A stretch of 64,000 nt of DNA, from the NCBI GenBank assembly GCA_905221605.1, contig CAJNDS010002159.1:519501-583500 (forward strand). Reading direction: 5' to 3'. The notes under the pieces were generated by a model. It made no database searches, was not told where the DNA came from, and worked only from the letters and a program-made list of their open reading frames with translations. This document shows, in pieces, positions 21,604 to 31,839 of the stretch (positions are counted from its first letter, which is position 1; each line of letters starts with the position of its first letter). The DNA comes from Symbiodinium natans (lineage: Eukaryota; Sar; Dinophyceae; Suessiales; Symbiodiniaceae). A program made the translations under genes and the position numbers.

Positions 21604-21782
21604 TGCGTGCGTGTGCGTGTGCGTGTGCGTGTGCATGTGCGTATACGTGCCCTTGTGCATGTGCGTGCGTGCGTGCGTGCGTGCGTGTGTGCGTGTGCGT
21701 GTGGGTGTGTGTGTGTGTGTGTGGAGGGAGGGGGGGGGGGGGGGGGGGGGGTTGGTTGTTTTTTGGTTTGGGAGGGGGGGGG
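21569..21782. repeat. GT/GC microsatellite and G run
   Basis: GTGTGC, GTGC and GTGT repeats (21569-21722) are followed by a G run (21729-21750). Purine-pyrimidine alternation makes it Z-DNA-prone. Cys/Val-rich open frames across it are artefacts. It lies in a probable intron of the minus-strand gene. Confidence 0.9.
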
Positions 21783-22184
21783 GGTTTAGGGTTTATAGGG
21801 TTTATGGGGGGGAAGGAGAAAACCGAACATACTTTTTTGGAAGTTGCGCCGCCTGTTCCACGGATAGGCAGCGAACAGATCCAAGAAGCTCTGGGAAGGA
21901 TCGGCCTGTGGATGAATGTTTCTTTTTTGGGGGCGCTTTGACATTCGAAACACGTGTGTTTTACAAGACACTATACCTGCAGCATGGACGTGCCAAGCAG
22001 ACCTTTAAAACAATCCGTCAATAGGAGATCTCTATTGACACATTATTTTGTAGACACCTGTCGAAGCGGTGCAACTGTAGCATCTAGCACAATCCCCCGA
22101 AACAAGAGATTCCTTACATTGGCCCCACAAAACTCACGAACAGACTCAAGGAATATGAACTCCCCTATGTGATTTACAGTACAC

Positions 22185-22285
22185 TGAGGCAAACAGCCTT
22201 CGACGGCATCTCCAAGCAAGGCCCACCGTGTCGGAACATTGGGATCATGTTGACGATTTCCCGGGCAAATTTCACAGGATATCGC
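22185..22285 (-). CDS. exon of methyltransferase-like gene
   Basis: Minus strand: acceptor CATCTAAG|G and donor CTCA|GTGTAC. It reads RYPVKFAREIVNMIPMFRHG and then GPCLEMPSKAVCL. The YP..FA start after the basic exon at 22640-22840 matches the order remembered for this family. Confidence 0.5.
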
Positions 22286-22639
22286 CTTAGATGGGCTTGG
22301 TTTCAGCATATATCAGTTCGGTTCATATGGACTACATGACTGAGGGTTTCCTCAATCGGGATCTGCTACATGAAGGCTGAAAGGGTTTAGGGTTTATAAG
22401 GCTTTAATTGGGTTTGAGAAGCTTGAAGTGTTGATAAGGGTTTTGGGTTTAGGATTTAGGGAACCTAAATACAGACCCTATACCTACACCCTACACCCTA
22501 CACCCTGAACCCTAAACCCTATCAACCCTTTCAACCTTCTCAACCCTGAACCCTTATAAACCCTAAACCCTTTCAACCTTCTCAACCCTAAACCCTTAAA
22601 ACACCCTAAACCCTCTGCAGGACGGTGCAGTTAAGTCAC

Positions 22640-22840
22640 TGTGAGGACTTGAGTTTCCGAGTTCCTGTTACACGCTTGCGTCCCTTAACATCACGGTGCC
22701 TGACATAATGTCCCTGGGGTCCAGTCCGCTCGGTCTTCTTGAGCTTTCCTGTTTGCAGCCGACGTATGAGCGGAGAGCTGCTGTAAAGCACAGTCCTCTT
22801 TGGTATGATGTGGCCCCATTTGCCCATCCATAGAGCTTGC
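22640..22840 (-). CDS. exon of methyltransferase-like gene, basic
   Basis: Minus strand: a possible donor is CACA|GTGACT. It reads WMGKWGHIIPKRTVLYSSSP and then LIRRLQTGKLKKTERTGPQG and KGRKRVTGTRKLKSS. The run of substrate-like loop (PKRT.L.S.SPLI..L..G.LKK) followed by a basic RY/RH..KGRKR..GT..LK segment is, from memory, typical of the expanded family. The acceptor near 22840 is approximate. Confidence 0.55.
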
Positions 22841-22954
22841 TTGTAAGTCTTGGTTCACACAGCAAAGAACAAACTAGTTAAACATTGGACTACAGTGAAT
22901 AGATCTGTTTCTGTATTTTATCCCAGACACAGGGATCCCCCATGGAAGATATGC

Positions 22955-23063
22955 CCGCAGAAGCCATTGAAACCGGACATGAAGGTAAAAGAGGCTGGAA
23001 GAGGGTTGTTCGATTACCCACTTACTCTGTAGCAAGTGTGCCAGGGCAACCAGCAGCACTGAC
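22955..23063 (-). CDS. exon of methyltransferase-like gene with EQP motif
   Basis: Minus-strand acceptor GCCTGCAG|G and a GC donor CGG|GCATAT. It reads SVLLVALAHLLQSKWVIEQP and then SSSLFYLHVRFQWLLR. The E-Q-P after a beta strand occupies the place of the ENV motif (motif VI) of C5-methyltransferases. The phase at its 5' edge is unsettled. Confidence 0.55.
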
Positions 23064-23282
23064 CTGCAGGCAGCATGATCCAAACTGGCTATCTTCACTC
23101 AAATCATCTTGTGTAAATACATAATCCTACATTACAACAGCACCCGAAACGTTTTCACCCAAGAAATGTTTTACACCCTTATTTTTGCAAGGGTGGCGGG
23201 CCTTCATTTTGGGGCTTGCGGATTTTTCGGGGGTAAACCGGCCTGCTGGCATATGTGTTTGCCTGCGCAACATGAACACGAC

Positions 23283-23410
23283 AAGTGTTGCCCATGGGGG
23301 TGACCACAGAGCGCCGGCTTGTAGCAGCGTTCATAAACGTGAAGGTGCTGCACTCGAGGCCAATGCAAATCAAAGCCCGGTCACCACAAAGAATCATCAA
23401 GATCGCCAAC
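23283..23410 (-). CDS. exon of methyltransferase-like gene with Cys motif
   Basis: Minus strand: acceptor CAACTTAAG|G and donor ACACTT|GTCGTG. It reads LAILMILCGDRALICIGLEC and then STFTFMNAATSRRSVVTPMG. The E-C-S-T-F sits where C5-methyltransferases have the catalytic PC (motif IV), with Cys kept and Pro replaced. Its first base completes the last codon of the exon at 23492-23715, so the phases join. Confidence 0.6.
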
Positions 23411-23491
23411 CTTAAGTTGCAGAAGCTACACAAAATCTGGGAACCTTTGCAACTCTGAATTGCTAGCATATTAAAGCAGACACAGACAGGC

Positions 23492-23715
23492 AGCAAGAAC
23501 CCTGCGTTGCCACACATGTCCATACAGTTGTGTGTTTCCGGGCCCGCTGAAACATCATAGTTCCAGTCATGACATAGAACATGATATCCTCGAGATTTAG
23601 CCAATCGGGATATCCGAGCCTTGCCAGCAAACATCTCCACTAGATCAGCAGCTCTGCTGGCGAAAGGTGGTGGCTGCTTCAGCCAGCTGATCATCAAGAG
23701 CAGCGCGATGAAAGC
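23492..23715 (-). CDS. exon of methyltransferase-like gene with motif I
   Basis: Minus strand: acceptor CTCCAG|GCT and a GC-type donor TTGCT|GCCTGT. It reads AFIALLLMISWLKQPPPFAS and then RAADLVEMFAGKARISRLAK and SRGYHVLCHDWNYD. The DLVEMFAGKARIS matches the SAM-binding motif I of Rossmann methyltransferases, followed by an acidic residue (D) at the end of the next strand. Upstream exons of this gene were not securely placed (24000-24950 holds candidates). Confidence 0.6.
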
Positions 23716-25328
23716 CTGGAGCAGGCCACATGGGGGTTTAGGGTTGTGGGTTGGCAGTGTTCATATCAGGGTGTAAATATAGTGATACAATTACGGTTTC
23801 TATAGGGCTAAGGGTTTAGTAGGTTTACAAGGGCTTGGCTTTGTGTGACACATATGGAAAAAAGGTTTGTGCAAGGTTTAGGGTGATAAAACAAAATATC
23901 AATAAACGAAGAAATAAATAAATATATGTATATATATATATATAGCTTTTTGAATGTTTAGGGTTTTGTATGATTCAGGGATTTATAGCGTTGATAGCGT
24001 TATAGATACATATATATAGATTAATAGATAGATAGAAAGATAGATAGATCGATATAGATATATAGATACATAGATAAGGGTTTAAGGGTTTTATATCAAT
24101 ATAGGGCTGCATACTCGTGACCCTGGCAGCAGATAGACTGCTTGGATGTGTGCCCACACAGGGGCGGACCGACATTGTAGATCCAGCCTTGGGAGCCCCC
24201 AAAGTCATGAGCCGTCGAGCGACCCCCTCCATGGATGCGCAACGTGAGGCCCACATGTCCATTGTGGATTCGTAAAGGTCACCTCTGTAGATGAAGCCCC
24301 CTCTAAGAAAGGCTACGTGGGAGATGCACAGAAACCCTCTTTGCATACGTTTGCCAGTGAAGCAGTATAACGAATGGAGCCACCATGCCTACCACACAGA
24401 GCAGATGTGCATGACACCAGGGTAGAGGGTGGGACGATCGAAGTTTTGGGCAAAACTGTTCAGCATCCAGCCCAAGCACGCACGCACGCACACACCCACC
24501 CACCCACACACACACGCATGAAAGCTGAAGCGCGCCAGATGGGCCGAACGCGTGACCCATCTTGAGGAGGATGCTGCAATTCTGCCGGCCCTTCATCTGA
24601 CCTGGACAGGAAGGAAGTAGAGGGTTCATAGGGTTTATGGGGTTTATTTAGGGTTTATGGTAAAGGATTTTGGCTTTATAGGGTTTACCTGAGCTTACAT
24701 TGACCCTACACGCGACGTCGCGAATGCATAGCGCAGCTCAATGATTGAAGATGCATGCCATCACTGTTTCGCCAGCGAAGGCCACACGTGTCCCCTGCAC
24801 TATCCCCTACTGCGGCATCAAGAGGTTATGCCCCGATGCACATGACTCTGCTCGCAGCCTTGCGAAAACCATCTATGAAATCAATGAAGGGTGTCTGATA
24901 TGGATGCTAGCGAAACCCGTGAGCAGACCCTATATAACCCTATAAACCTTAGAAGCCCTAACCCTATATAGACTTACAAACCCCAAAACCCTATCAACCC
25001 TAAACCCTATAAACCCTAAACCCTATACAAACCCTAAACAGAGAAGTCGAATACTGTAGCTACATGACACAGTAGCAAATCTAAAGCAGAGCTGCGTCAA
25101 ACAGAGATGGACCAAAGTGCTTCACGGTCGCCAGTGGGCACCATACTTTAAATTGTGCGACGTAACAAGGTCGAAACTGAATAGCAGCCGCCCTCTGGAG
25201 CAGCCGCCCTCTGGAGCAGCCGCCCTCTGGAGCAGCCACTGTCTTGTGCATGTGTCCATGAACACATAGCTGGAAAGATCGAGGCGCTGTATTGGCCAAC
25301 ACCTGACCAGAGACATCTCGAACGAGGC
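23716..25328. other. probable introns and unplaced exons
   Basis: Mixed sequence with short telomere-like words and an AT-rich stretch of GATA/TATA repeats (23890-24080). A minus-strand segment at about 24110-24285 (GDLYESTMDMWASRCASMEG) and one near 24420-24600 may be exons but lack clear boundaries. A 16-base triplet repeat (AGCAGCCGCCCTCTGG) lies at 25191-25240. Confidence 0.4.
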
Positions 25329-25458
25329 CTACTGGGCCAAGTAGGCTTTCAAGAAGGCTGCAGCCTCGCCCTGAGCGATGTTCGTAAGCTCTTGCAGCGA
25401 CAAGTTGCCATTGAGCTTGGGCTTGACAGCCTTCCACCAGGGATCCTCACAGAGTGGC
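25329..25458 (-). CDS. candidate terminal exon of Lys-rich gene
   Basis: Minus strand, reading EDPWWKAVKPKLNGNLSLQE and then LTNIAQGEAAAFLKAYLAQ with TAG at 25329-25331. The acceptor is probably TTCAATAG near 25459 or a site just inside it. The WW aromatic pair followed by a helical tail suits the end of the WQVIRDSF domain in the preceding exon. Confidence 0.55.
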
Positions 25459-25511
25459 AATTTCTATTGAACCTGTGCCCTGTAAACATCTAAAGTAACA
25501 GCAACACAGAC

Positions 25512-26127
25512 TTGTTTGGTATGTTGCGAGGTCCTCTGCTTTCGAGACAAAGGTGGGAATGTGAGGGCGCACATGAACATCGAAGGAGTCCCGAATCACC
25601 TGCCATCGCAGGCCCGCCGCCTCCCCCGGCGCTCTGCGCCTTGAGGCAAACGTCTTTTCCTTGCCTTCCTCGGCATCACCCTTCTTGTCCTTTCTTGCAG
25701 CTGCTTTCTTGGGCGATGCTTTCTTCGGTGTTCTCTTGGGTGGGCTCTTGGTGGGTGTGGTCTGCTTCGCCTTTGCTTTGGCTTTGGGCTTTGCACAAGG
25801 CTTGCTGCCAGAACCTTCAACTGCACGCTTCTTGCCACGCCGAGCCTGGGGAGCATCTTCCTTTGGACCGCTTTCGGGATCCTCAGCAAGGGTGGTCTTG
25901 CGCATGGGCGTGCATGGGTCCTCATTCTCAGCATGTCCTTTGCCACCATCACACTTGGGCAAGGCCTTGGCTTTGGCCTTAGCCTTGGGCCTCCCCCCGC
26001 CACCTCTGGATTTGTTGCCCCCCCCACGGCCTCTGCCCCTCCCGGGCTTCACCTTACTGGGCTCGGCATCATCGTCGTCAGGCACAGGAGTCTTCTTCCT
26101 GAGCTGCGCCTGGCGATCCACCGTCTC
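25512..26127 (-). CDS. exon: Lys/Pro-rich nuclear-type linker and conserved domain start
   Basis: Minus strand: acceptor GAAGTTGCAG|GAG and a candidate donor AAACAA|GTCTG. It begins ETVDRQAQLRKKTPVPDDDD and passes through an RG/GR-rich segment (GRGRGRGGG), several KPKAKAKAK blocks and SPKK/TPKK repeats like histone-tail or AT-hook linkers. It ends FASRRRAPGEAAGLRWQVIR and then DSFDVHVRPHIPTFVSK. The final FA.RR......RW..IRD.F pattern is, from memory, a hallmark of an expanded Symbiodiniaceae family. The basic region predicts nuclear or DNA-associated location. About 205 codons. Confidence 0.6.
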
Positions 26128-26289
26128 CTGCAACTTCAGTGTATATTGCAAAATGTAGAAAAATCCTGGAACATGAGAGAGAAAAGATGTACGAAAGGCA
26201 CAAAAACCCTAAACCCTTTCTCTCTCTATAACCCCTATATATATATATATATACATAAACCCTATAGAAACCCCAAATTAAGCCCCGCG

Positions 26290-26867
26290 CGTGCCTCAAA
26301 GTCCAACACATTGAACTGCTTGGCGCCCCCCAAGGTCTCTTCGGGAGATTCGGTTGGGCTTTGCGCAGGCAAGGAAAGCATGGGGGCTGCTTTCGGGGCC
26401 TTGGTCTGGGAATCTGGTTCTTCATTCAAGGACTCGGGGGCTGGATTGGTGATCTGCTGTGGGGGATGGCTTGAGATCTCAAGGGACGGGTGCGCGCTAT
26501 CCTGGGCTGGCTCGGGGGCTTTTGCAGGGCTAGGGCTGTCAACTAGCTGCGCGGAATCTTGGGATTTGAGAGGGCTGGCAGGCGTCGGAGCATTGGCTTC
26601 TGCAGCGTTGGCTGCTGCCATGCTGGGATCATCACTTTCAGACTCTGTAAAGTCAGCTAGGGTCCGGGTCGAGCAAAGGTCCCCATTAGACGCCATCTCC
26701 GCAAAAGTCTTCACACGAGCTTCCTGCAGGCCTACATCGTCCTCGAACACCTGGATCTTCGACACCTTCTGTGCCTTCGCAAGCACAGTGGAGGCCACCG
26801 CTTCGGCGTCATAGACTTGGGTGTCAGCAGTCGAAGGATCGGAGTTTCCTTGGCCGAGCAACATTGG
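26290..26867 (-). CDS. exon: acidic Ser/Pro/Ala-rich region
   Basis: Minus-strand acceptor CTTCACGCAG|A. It reads NPNPMLLGQGNSDPSTADTQ, then a helical stretch (AVASTVLAKAQKVSKIQVFE) and a long disordered Ser/Pro/Ala region, ending about KQFNVLDFEA before TTTGAGGCAC|GC. The 3' boundary near 26290 is not certain. Continues into exon 25512-26127. Confidence 0.5.
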
Positions 26868-27520
26868 GTTTGGGTTTCTGCGTGAAGGATTTCCTCCTAA
26901 ACCCTATATAAGCTTTATAAACCCTAAACCCTAAACCCTGCATATCTACAAGCGGTTAATTGTGGCACCGACAAGCCACTTATTAAGCTCCCACCGTTTC
27001 CAAATCCCAATTGCCAGAAGAACACAGTTCGTTCAGTATACGTAAGCTATCGCGCAGACTCAGGCCGAAGTTTAAACACTGAACCCTGGCAAACGCCACG
27101 CAAACCATCCCCAAAGTAAGGAGCCCAGCAACAACTTGGATCCATCTGTACGAAGCCCACACTATCTGAATCGAAACGCCTTCTTAATATGCATGCAAAG
27201 CACCCGCGGTCAAAGGATGCACGGATCTCACAGTGTCCATCTTGCTGGCGCGCTTCTCAGCCAAGCGACTCCTCGGGAAGTGTATTTGGGGCAGTTTTCA
27301 GGGTTGGAAGTTTATATGCTGTTTATTCGGGCTTACTTTAAGGGCTTATACGGGTTTATAGGGTTTATAAGGGTGCTTGAGGGTTTATAGGGCTTCAAGG
27401 GTTTATATGATGTAGGGTTTCTAGGTTGTATAGGGTTTAGATAGGGTTGATTGGGGTTGACAACGCAGTTGTCGGGATTTGTGGTGTACGTGGTTTATAT
27501 GGGTTGATTTCGGGCTTTAC

Positions 27521-27950
27521 AGCTTCGGCAGGTTTGATGACGCATAATTTTGCTGAGGCTCTTCAGGGCGAGGAGCCGTGCGATCTTCTCCGTTGGTAAG
27601 GAAGGTTTGCAGGGCAAAGCAAGGGATGTTGACACAGCTGGCTTCTCATCAGGGGCACTGTGGGAGGTTGCTGGGGCCACAGGGTTCTCATGACCGGGCA
27701 GCTGTCCTGGCGCCTGAGGCTCCACAGGGGCCTCTTCGGGAATGGCTGCTGCGCTCGAGGCAGCCACTGCACCCTCATGTACACCTTCAAGTAGACCAGA
27801 AACCCGAGCATCCTCGAAGAGTGCATCGAAGCCTTCCCTTTCTGACGAAGCCTCACCTGGCACCACACCGCCACCAGGCGCATCATCATCGTCATCAGCA
27901 TCATCATCGTCTCCGACACCATAGCCGTCATCGCCTTCTGCAGGCGGATC
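27521..27950 (-). CDS. exon: acidic start and Pro/Ala-rich region
   Basis: Minus strand: acceptor probably CGCCTGCAG near 27951 and donor GAAGCT|GTAAAG. It starts GDDGYGVGDDDDADDDDDAP, is followed by a Pro/Ala/Ser region and ends EKIARLLALKSLSKIMRHQT, a basic helix. Third exon of the gene that begins at 28566. Confidence 0.5.
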
Positions 27951-28109
27951 CCAATGCTGTTGCATCAGATCCATAAGTGGTTGGAGCGTAGCATCCTCTC
28001 AAGGGGTGACACTGCGTGACATGGATGCACGAAAGGTCACGCACACATGCTTGATCATTGAAAACTGATTGGTGTAAACCCGACCCGAAAATTCGTCTGG
28101 CCCGTTCTA

Positions 28110-28213
28110 AATCGACGAATTGCCCAGCTTGTCAACCTCTTGCAGCCCCAATCGTCCACGTACATTTTCACTGCATCCTGCGTCGGTGCCAAAAGCCGGT
28201 GGATTTCCTTGAC
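28110..28213 (-). CDS. exon: conserved short helical domain
   Basis: Minus-strand acceptor CGCATGCAG|GTC. It reads VKEIHRLLAPTQDAVKMYVD and then DWGCKRLTSWAIRRFRT. The DWG.KR.TS..IR pattern is, from memory, the second exon of a large Symbiodiniaceae family. It starts in phase 0, as exon 28417-28566 requires. The 3' end is uncertain. Confidence 0.6.
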
Positions 28214-28416
28214 CTGCATGCGACAAGTCAGACCGATCGATTGTGACGAATCTAGCACATTCAGACATTAATTGGCCTTCGATCTATCTATAAGTTTGTA
28301 GCACACCCCGCCTCTTCCCTCAGCCACCCGATCGGGGGAGACTTGGGGACATTGGATGCGACCACCCATTCCTCCAGCACTGCTCGGATCACGAACCTGT
28401 TGAGTCTCAAACTCAC

Positions 28417-28566
28417 CTTGTTCGCCACCCCTGTATGGTTCGGAGAGACCCATGCAAGGAGTTTGCCGGTGGCACGAACAGATTCACGGACCATAGCATG
28501 TGCGTCCCAGCGCCGAGCCAGCGCATGCGTGTTTGCCCCAGCTGGTGGGGCAGCTGGCTCCGCCAT
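28417..28566 (-). CDS. first coding exon, ATG with consensus donor
   Basis: ATG at 28566 lies 4 bases after a CTGTGTAG acceptor, as expected for a spliced-leader addition site. It has exactly 50 codons, MAEPAAPPAGANTHALARRW and then DAHAMVRESVRATGKLLAWV and SPNHTGVANK, to donor AAG|GTGAGT, the best canonical donor in the region. Start of the gene continuing through 28213, 27950, 26867, 26127 and 25458. Confidence 0.65.
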
Positions 28567-28570
28567 TTTG

Positions 28571-28578
28571 CTACACAG
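28571..28578 (-). promoter_or_regulatory. putative spliced-leader acceptor
   Basis: Minus-strand CTGTGTAG followed by CAAA and ATG (28566). The pyrimidine tract upstream is weak. It may instead be a cis acceptor if the donor-like CAG|GTGAGT near 28872 is used and the MITE at 28634-28777 lies in an intron. Confidence 0.35.
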
Positions 28579-28633
28579 CCGATCGAAAGCTATCAGACCC
28601 TCGAACGCAAAATGCGTCTTCGGAAACCTAATG

Positions 28634-28777
28634 CTTGGAGGTTCATGGTACTTATGAAAGTACTTATAACTGTACCTATATAATATAACCATATACTATA
28701 GTAGGGCATATAGGGGGCTTATATAAGTGGTTTGTTACAGTTATAATGAGTTATAATAAGTACGATGAACCTCCAAG
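28634..28777. mobile_element. MITE-like element, family D, copy 1
   Basis: A 144-base element with inverted ends CTTGGAGGTTCATGGTACTT and AGTACGATGAACCTCCAAG. The interior is AT-rich and itself partly palindromic (ACTTATAACTGTACC versus GTTACAGTTATAATG). No coding. It lies about 70 bases upstream of the ATG at 28566. Second copy at 41046-41186. Confidence 0.75.
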
Positions 28778-29020
28778 TGCTGTGCGACGCTGCAGAACTG
28801 CATGGGTTGACTTAACCGTGCTGAGATGTGCCTCGAGGTTCCCGTCGAACCGAAGCCAATTCCAAACTCACCTGCAATGGATGGTTTTGCAAGCGCAGCT
28901 ACTGTATGGAACATTATGAAGCCCATGCAACAGGACACATGATAGAAGGCTGGCCTTCACCTCCCTTGCCACTGAAAACCAGGAGCCCAGGCTGACCTTC
29001 AGGGGGATTGGGTAAATGAG

Positions 29021-29075
29021 CTAGTCTAGCTTGCCCAGCACGACATATGTGCTCAGTGCTTCACACCCACGCAGA
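29021..29075 (-). CDS. candidate terminal exon of a third minus-strand gene
   Basis: Minus-strand acceptor TCTAACAG|T. It enters in phase 1 and reads LRGCEALSTYVVLGKLD before TAG at 29021-29023. Family unknown. It would end the gene holding exons 29664-29763 and about 30200-30296. Confidence 0.4.
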
Positions 29076-29663
29076 CTGTTAGATTCTCAGCCACACAAGC
29101 GCAGAAGCAAGCTCGAAAGTATGGCCTCCAACAGGGAGCCCAGAAAGATCAGGAGAGAGGTAGGACACATGCAAGGCCTGCAGGCCACATGGATTGTACA
29201 GGCTTCCATAGGAGAGCATGCGCTGCAACTGGCCTTAGAACTGATCCAGCTCACGATCAGAATGCCCAGCCAGAAGTAGTTGCCCTGCGGTGGGATCGCC
29301 GTCGTTCAAGAATCGGGTCTTTGCAGGGGTTTCAGGGTCTATGGGTTGTCGCAAATCCACTTTTCCCCTTGCTGCGCACACACACGTTCGATCCCTTGGC
29401 CATGCCTTGCAAGTTAGGCACTACCCATGGGGTGTCATGTGCTCCCCGAAAGTTGCCCTATAGAGAGTAAGAAAACCGGCACACCAGGAGGTGTCATGAG
29501 TGCTCTCGCTTCCGCTGGCAGGCACGCTGGACACCTTGGATGAAGGGTAGCTGCGAGCATTGCGGAGAAAGTGGAGTGCAGGGACCGGGAGACCGAGAAT
29601 AATGACCTGACCTTTTTATTGACAAACGGACACGACCAGCTTTCATTATTGCAGTAGAGTGAC

Positions 29664-29763
29664 TAGCATCATTGAACAAACGGCGGAATTGATAGCAAAT
29701 GCCATGCATCCGAATGTTCTGCACAATGGCCATCACGAGTTCATCCCCGGAGGCAGGCTTATC
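29664..29763 (-). CDS. candidate internal exon
   Basis: Minus strand: acceptor TGTCGCAG|GAT and donor GCTA|GTCACT. It reads DKPASGDELVMAIVQNIRMH and then GICYQFRRLFNDA. Coding-like composition with an AG|G acceptor. No recognised domain. Confidence 0.45.
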
Positions 29764-30204
29764 CTGCGACAGCACTCTTTAGCTATACCTGAAATACCAC
29801 GACCTATGTACATACTGGTAATCAGAATCAGAAGGCGGCCCCCTCCTTGTCTGAGTACATTGCTTGAGCACAGGCAAGCCAAAACATGTTGTCCATGTGG
29901 ATGAGTCCTGCCCAATGTTGCTGTCAGACATTCACATCATCCAGCTATGTGTAGGGATGCGAGAGCTGCATGGTCCTTCCACATGGCAAAGACCAACAGC
30001 GTCAGCAGAGCAGTTCGACAAAGCAGCGGCAGTCATGCCAGCCATCAGTGCCCCAACCTACAAACGATAGATCGATCTGTACAATGCGATCACAAAAGCT
30101 TCGGTCCTGAAGAACCAGATAAAACAACCTTGCGATCAATCTGAAGCCACGTCCGTGTGACAGAATTGGAATCTCAACAGCACAATCGCAAACACAGCAG
30201 CTAC

Positions 30205-30296
30205 ATAGTGGCAGGGGAGGCAGGCGCACCGGCTCCAGCAGCCAGACGTGGGCATCCAATGCCCAATGCGGAATGACTTCTACACGGAATGAAAAA
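30205..30296 (-). CDS. candidate internal exon
   Basis: Minus-strand acceptor CTCAACAG|T. It reads FSFRVEVIPHWALDAHVWLL and then EPVRLPPLPLC before a possible donor TAT|GTAGCTG. Coding-like; family not recognised. The 3' end is approximate. Confidence 0.35.
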
Positions 30297-30399
30297 CTGT
30301 TGAGCTGTTGCGCAAACCCGATCCTTACACTTGCCATTCCTTTGCCGAAACCGATCTCATATATCGCGAGAACTCAAGTTGCACATCGGAGTCTACATA

Positions 30400-31360
30400 A
30401 TGACGTATGAGGATGCACTGCTAACAGTGCTGCTCAATGGACGACAGTGGAATCGCTGCAGCCAGCAGTGCAGTTGGCCACCACTCCGGATTTCAACTAA
30501 GACATCCTATGACTAAAAAATGCTCGCAAAACCCCCTGTCAACCATACAAAAAGGTTCTCGGGAAACCCTGCCCGGGGAAGCAAGATGGGCATTCCGCAG
30601 GTTTCCGCTCTTATTCTGTAAAATCTACTTTTACATCTAAGAAACAGTTATTCCTGAAAGCACTGTTTTTTTGCAGCAAAAGGTTTGGCAGGTAAGCCCT
30701 AACGCCTGAACCCTGAACCCTGAACCCCAAAACCTAAACCCTAAACCCTAAACCCAAACCCTAACCCTAAACCCTATAGCCACAACGATTCCTCGGTGCA
30801 AGGCTTTGAGAAGTGCAGGCTTCCAGCAGATCCCAGTGGTGACAGTGGTGCCCTTTGTTGTCCCCTCCCCCCCTTTGGCAGGATAGGCGAGGTTCGCAGC
30901 GTAGGCCCGACTTCCCAATCTGTTTAGGGTTTGGGGTTTTGGGTTTGGGGTTTAGGGTTTGGGTTTTTATGGTTTAGGAGTTACGGATTAGGGTCTAGGA
31001 GCCAGAGTAGTCCCTTTTTTGGAGGGTTGAAGTTCCCTTATCACCAAAAAGGGCGCCCTTTTCTTCCTAGGCAACTCTTGGCTCTAGTAGGTGAGCCTTT
31101 CAAGCCCCGTTTTACGCAGAAAGTCACTAAGCCCGAAACCGAAAACCCCAAGAATTCCCGGAGAACCTGGGACTAAATCCTTAGGCACCGAAAACGAAAA
31201 CCCTTATGAACCCCAAACCCCTTAGTCATAAAATCCCGATGTTTTTTGTTCTGGAGTTGGGGTTTGGGGTTTAGGATTTAGGGTTTAGGGTTTTGGGTTT
31301 GGGGTTAGGGGTCCCAGAGCCGCCAGGCGAAAGCGTTTGGTGGCCGGGTCCCCAGCGTCT
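30400..31360. other. no gene supported
   Basis: Unique sequence to 30690, then short CCCTAAA (30715-30770) and TTTAGGG-like tracts (30920-30965, 31258-31300) around unique segments. Small plus-strand frames lack splice context. Confidence 0.5.
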
Positions 31361-31566
31361 TAGGGTAGTCGCATGGTCCCTTTAGTATGGGGTTTAGGGT
31401 TTAGGGTTTAGGGTTTAGGGTTATGGTCCCTTAGTATGGGCCCTTAACGGCAGGACCCCGTATATACCCCTTATACCCCATACAACCCAAAGGGCCCCTA
31501 CATCAGAACCCTTTAGAAGGGCAAGGGGGTAAGGGACCATATGAAGGGACCATGAAACTACCCTAA
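31361..31566. mobile_element. MITE-like element, family C, copy 1
   Basis: Inverted ends TAGGGTAGTCGCATGGTCCC at 31361 and GGGACCATGAAACTACCCTA at 31546. The interior holds CTTAGTATGGGCCC, CCCTTATACCCC and a TTTAGGG array (31390-31423). Related copies at 44111-44306 and 62282-62406. Confidence 0.7.
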
Positions 31567-31839
31567 ACCCTAAACCCTACACCCTAAACCCTAAACCCTA
31601 AACCCGAAACCTCAAGGGCCCATAAGTAACTACCCTGATTTAGAAGCAGCGGTTGGCAGGAGGGACTCGGAGCGGTGTAGTCTTTAGGGTTTAAGGTTGG
31701 TTGGTTCGAAGTCCCGGTAGGACAGGCTTGTGGGCTCAAGCCAGATGCGTAAGCTTGCAGGAGCCCAAAGTGTGAGGCCAGCATGCCAGCACCGCAGTGT
31801 CTGGACGTAGCACCCCCCAACACTACCTGCGCGCGCTTC

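Noticed and set aside
21475-21789. Cys/Val/Arg-rich frames across the GTGC repeat
   Set aside because: Pure microsatellite translation.
23900-24080. tRNA or structured RNA in the AT/GATA repeat
   Set aside because: Simple GATA/TATA sequence repeats without a cloverleaf or A/B boxes.
25661-26814. Plus-strand frames of 165 and 293 codons
   Set aside because: Antisense to the Lys-rich minus-strand exons; the plus reading has no acceptable splice or start context and the minus reading gives KPKAKAK-type linkers.
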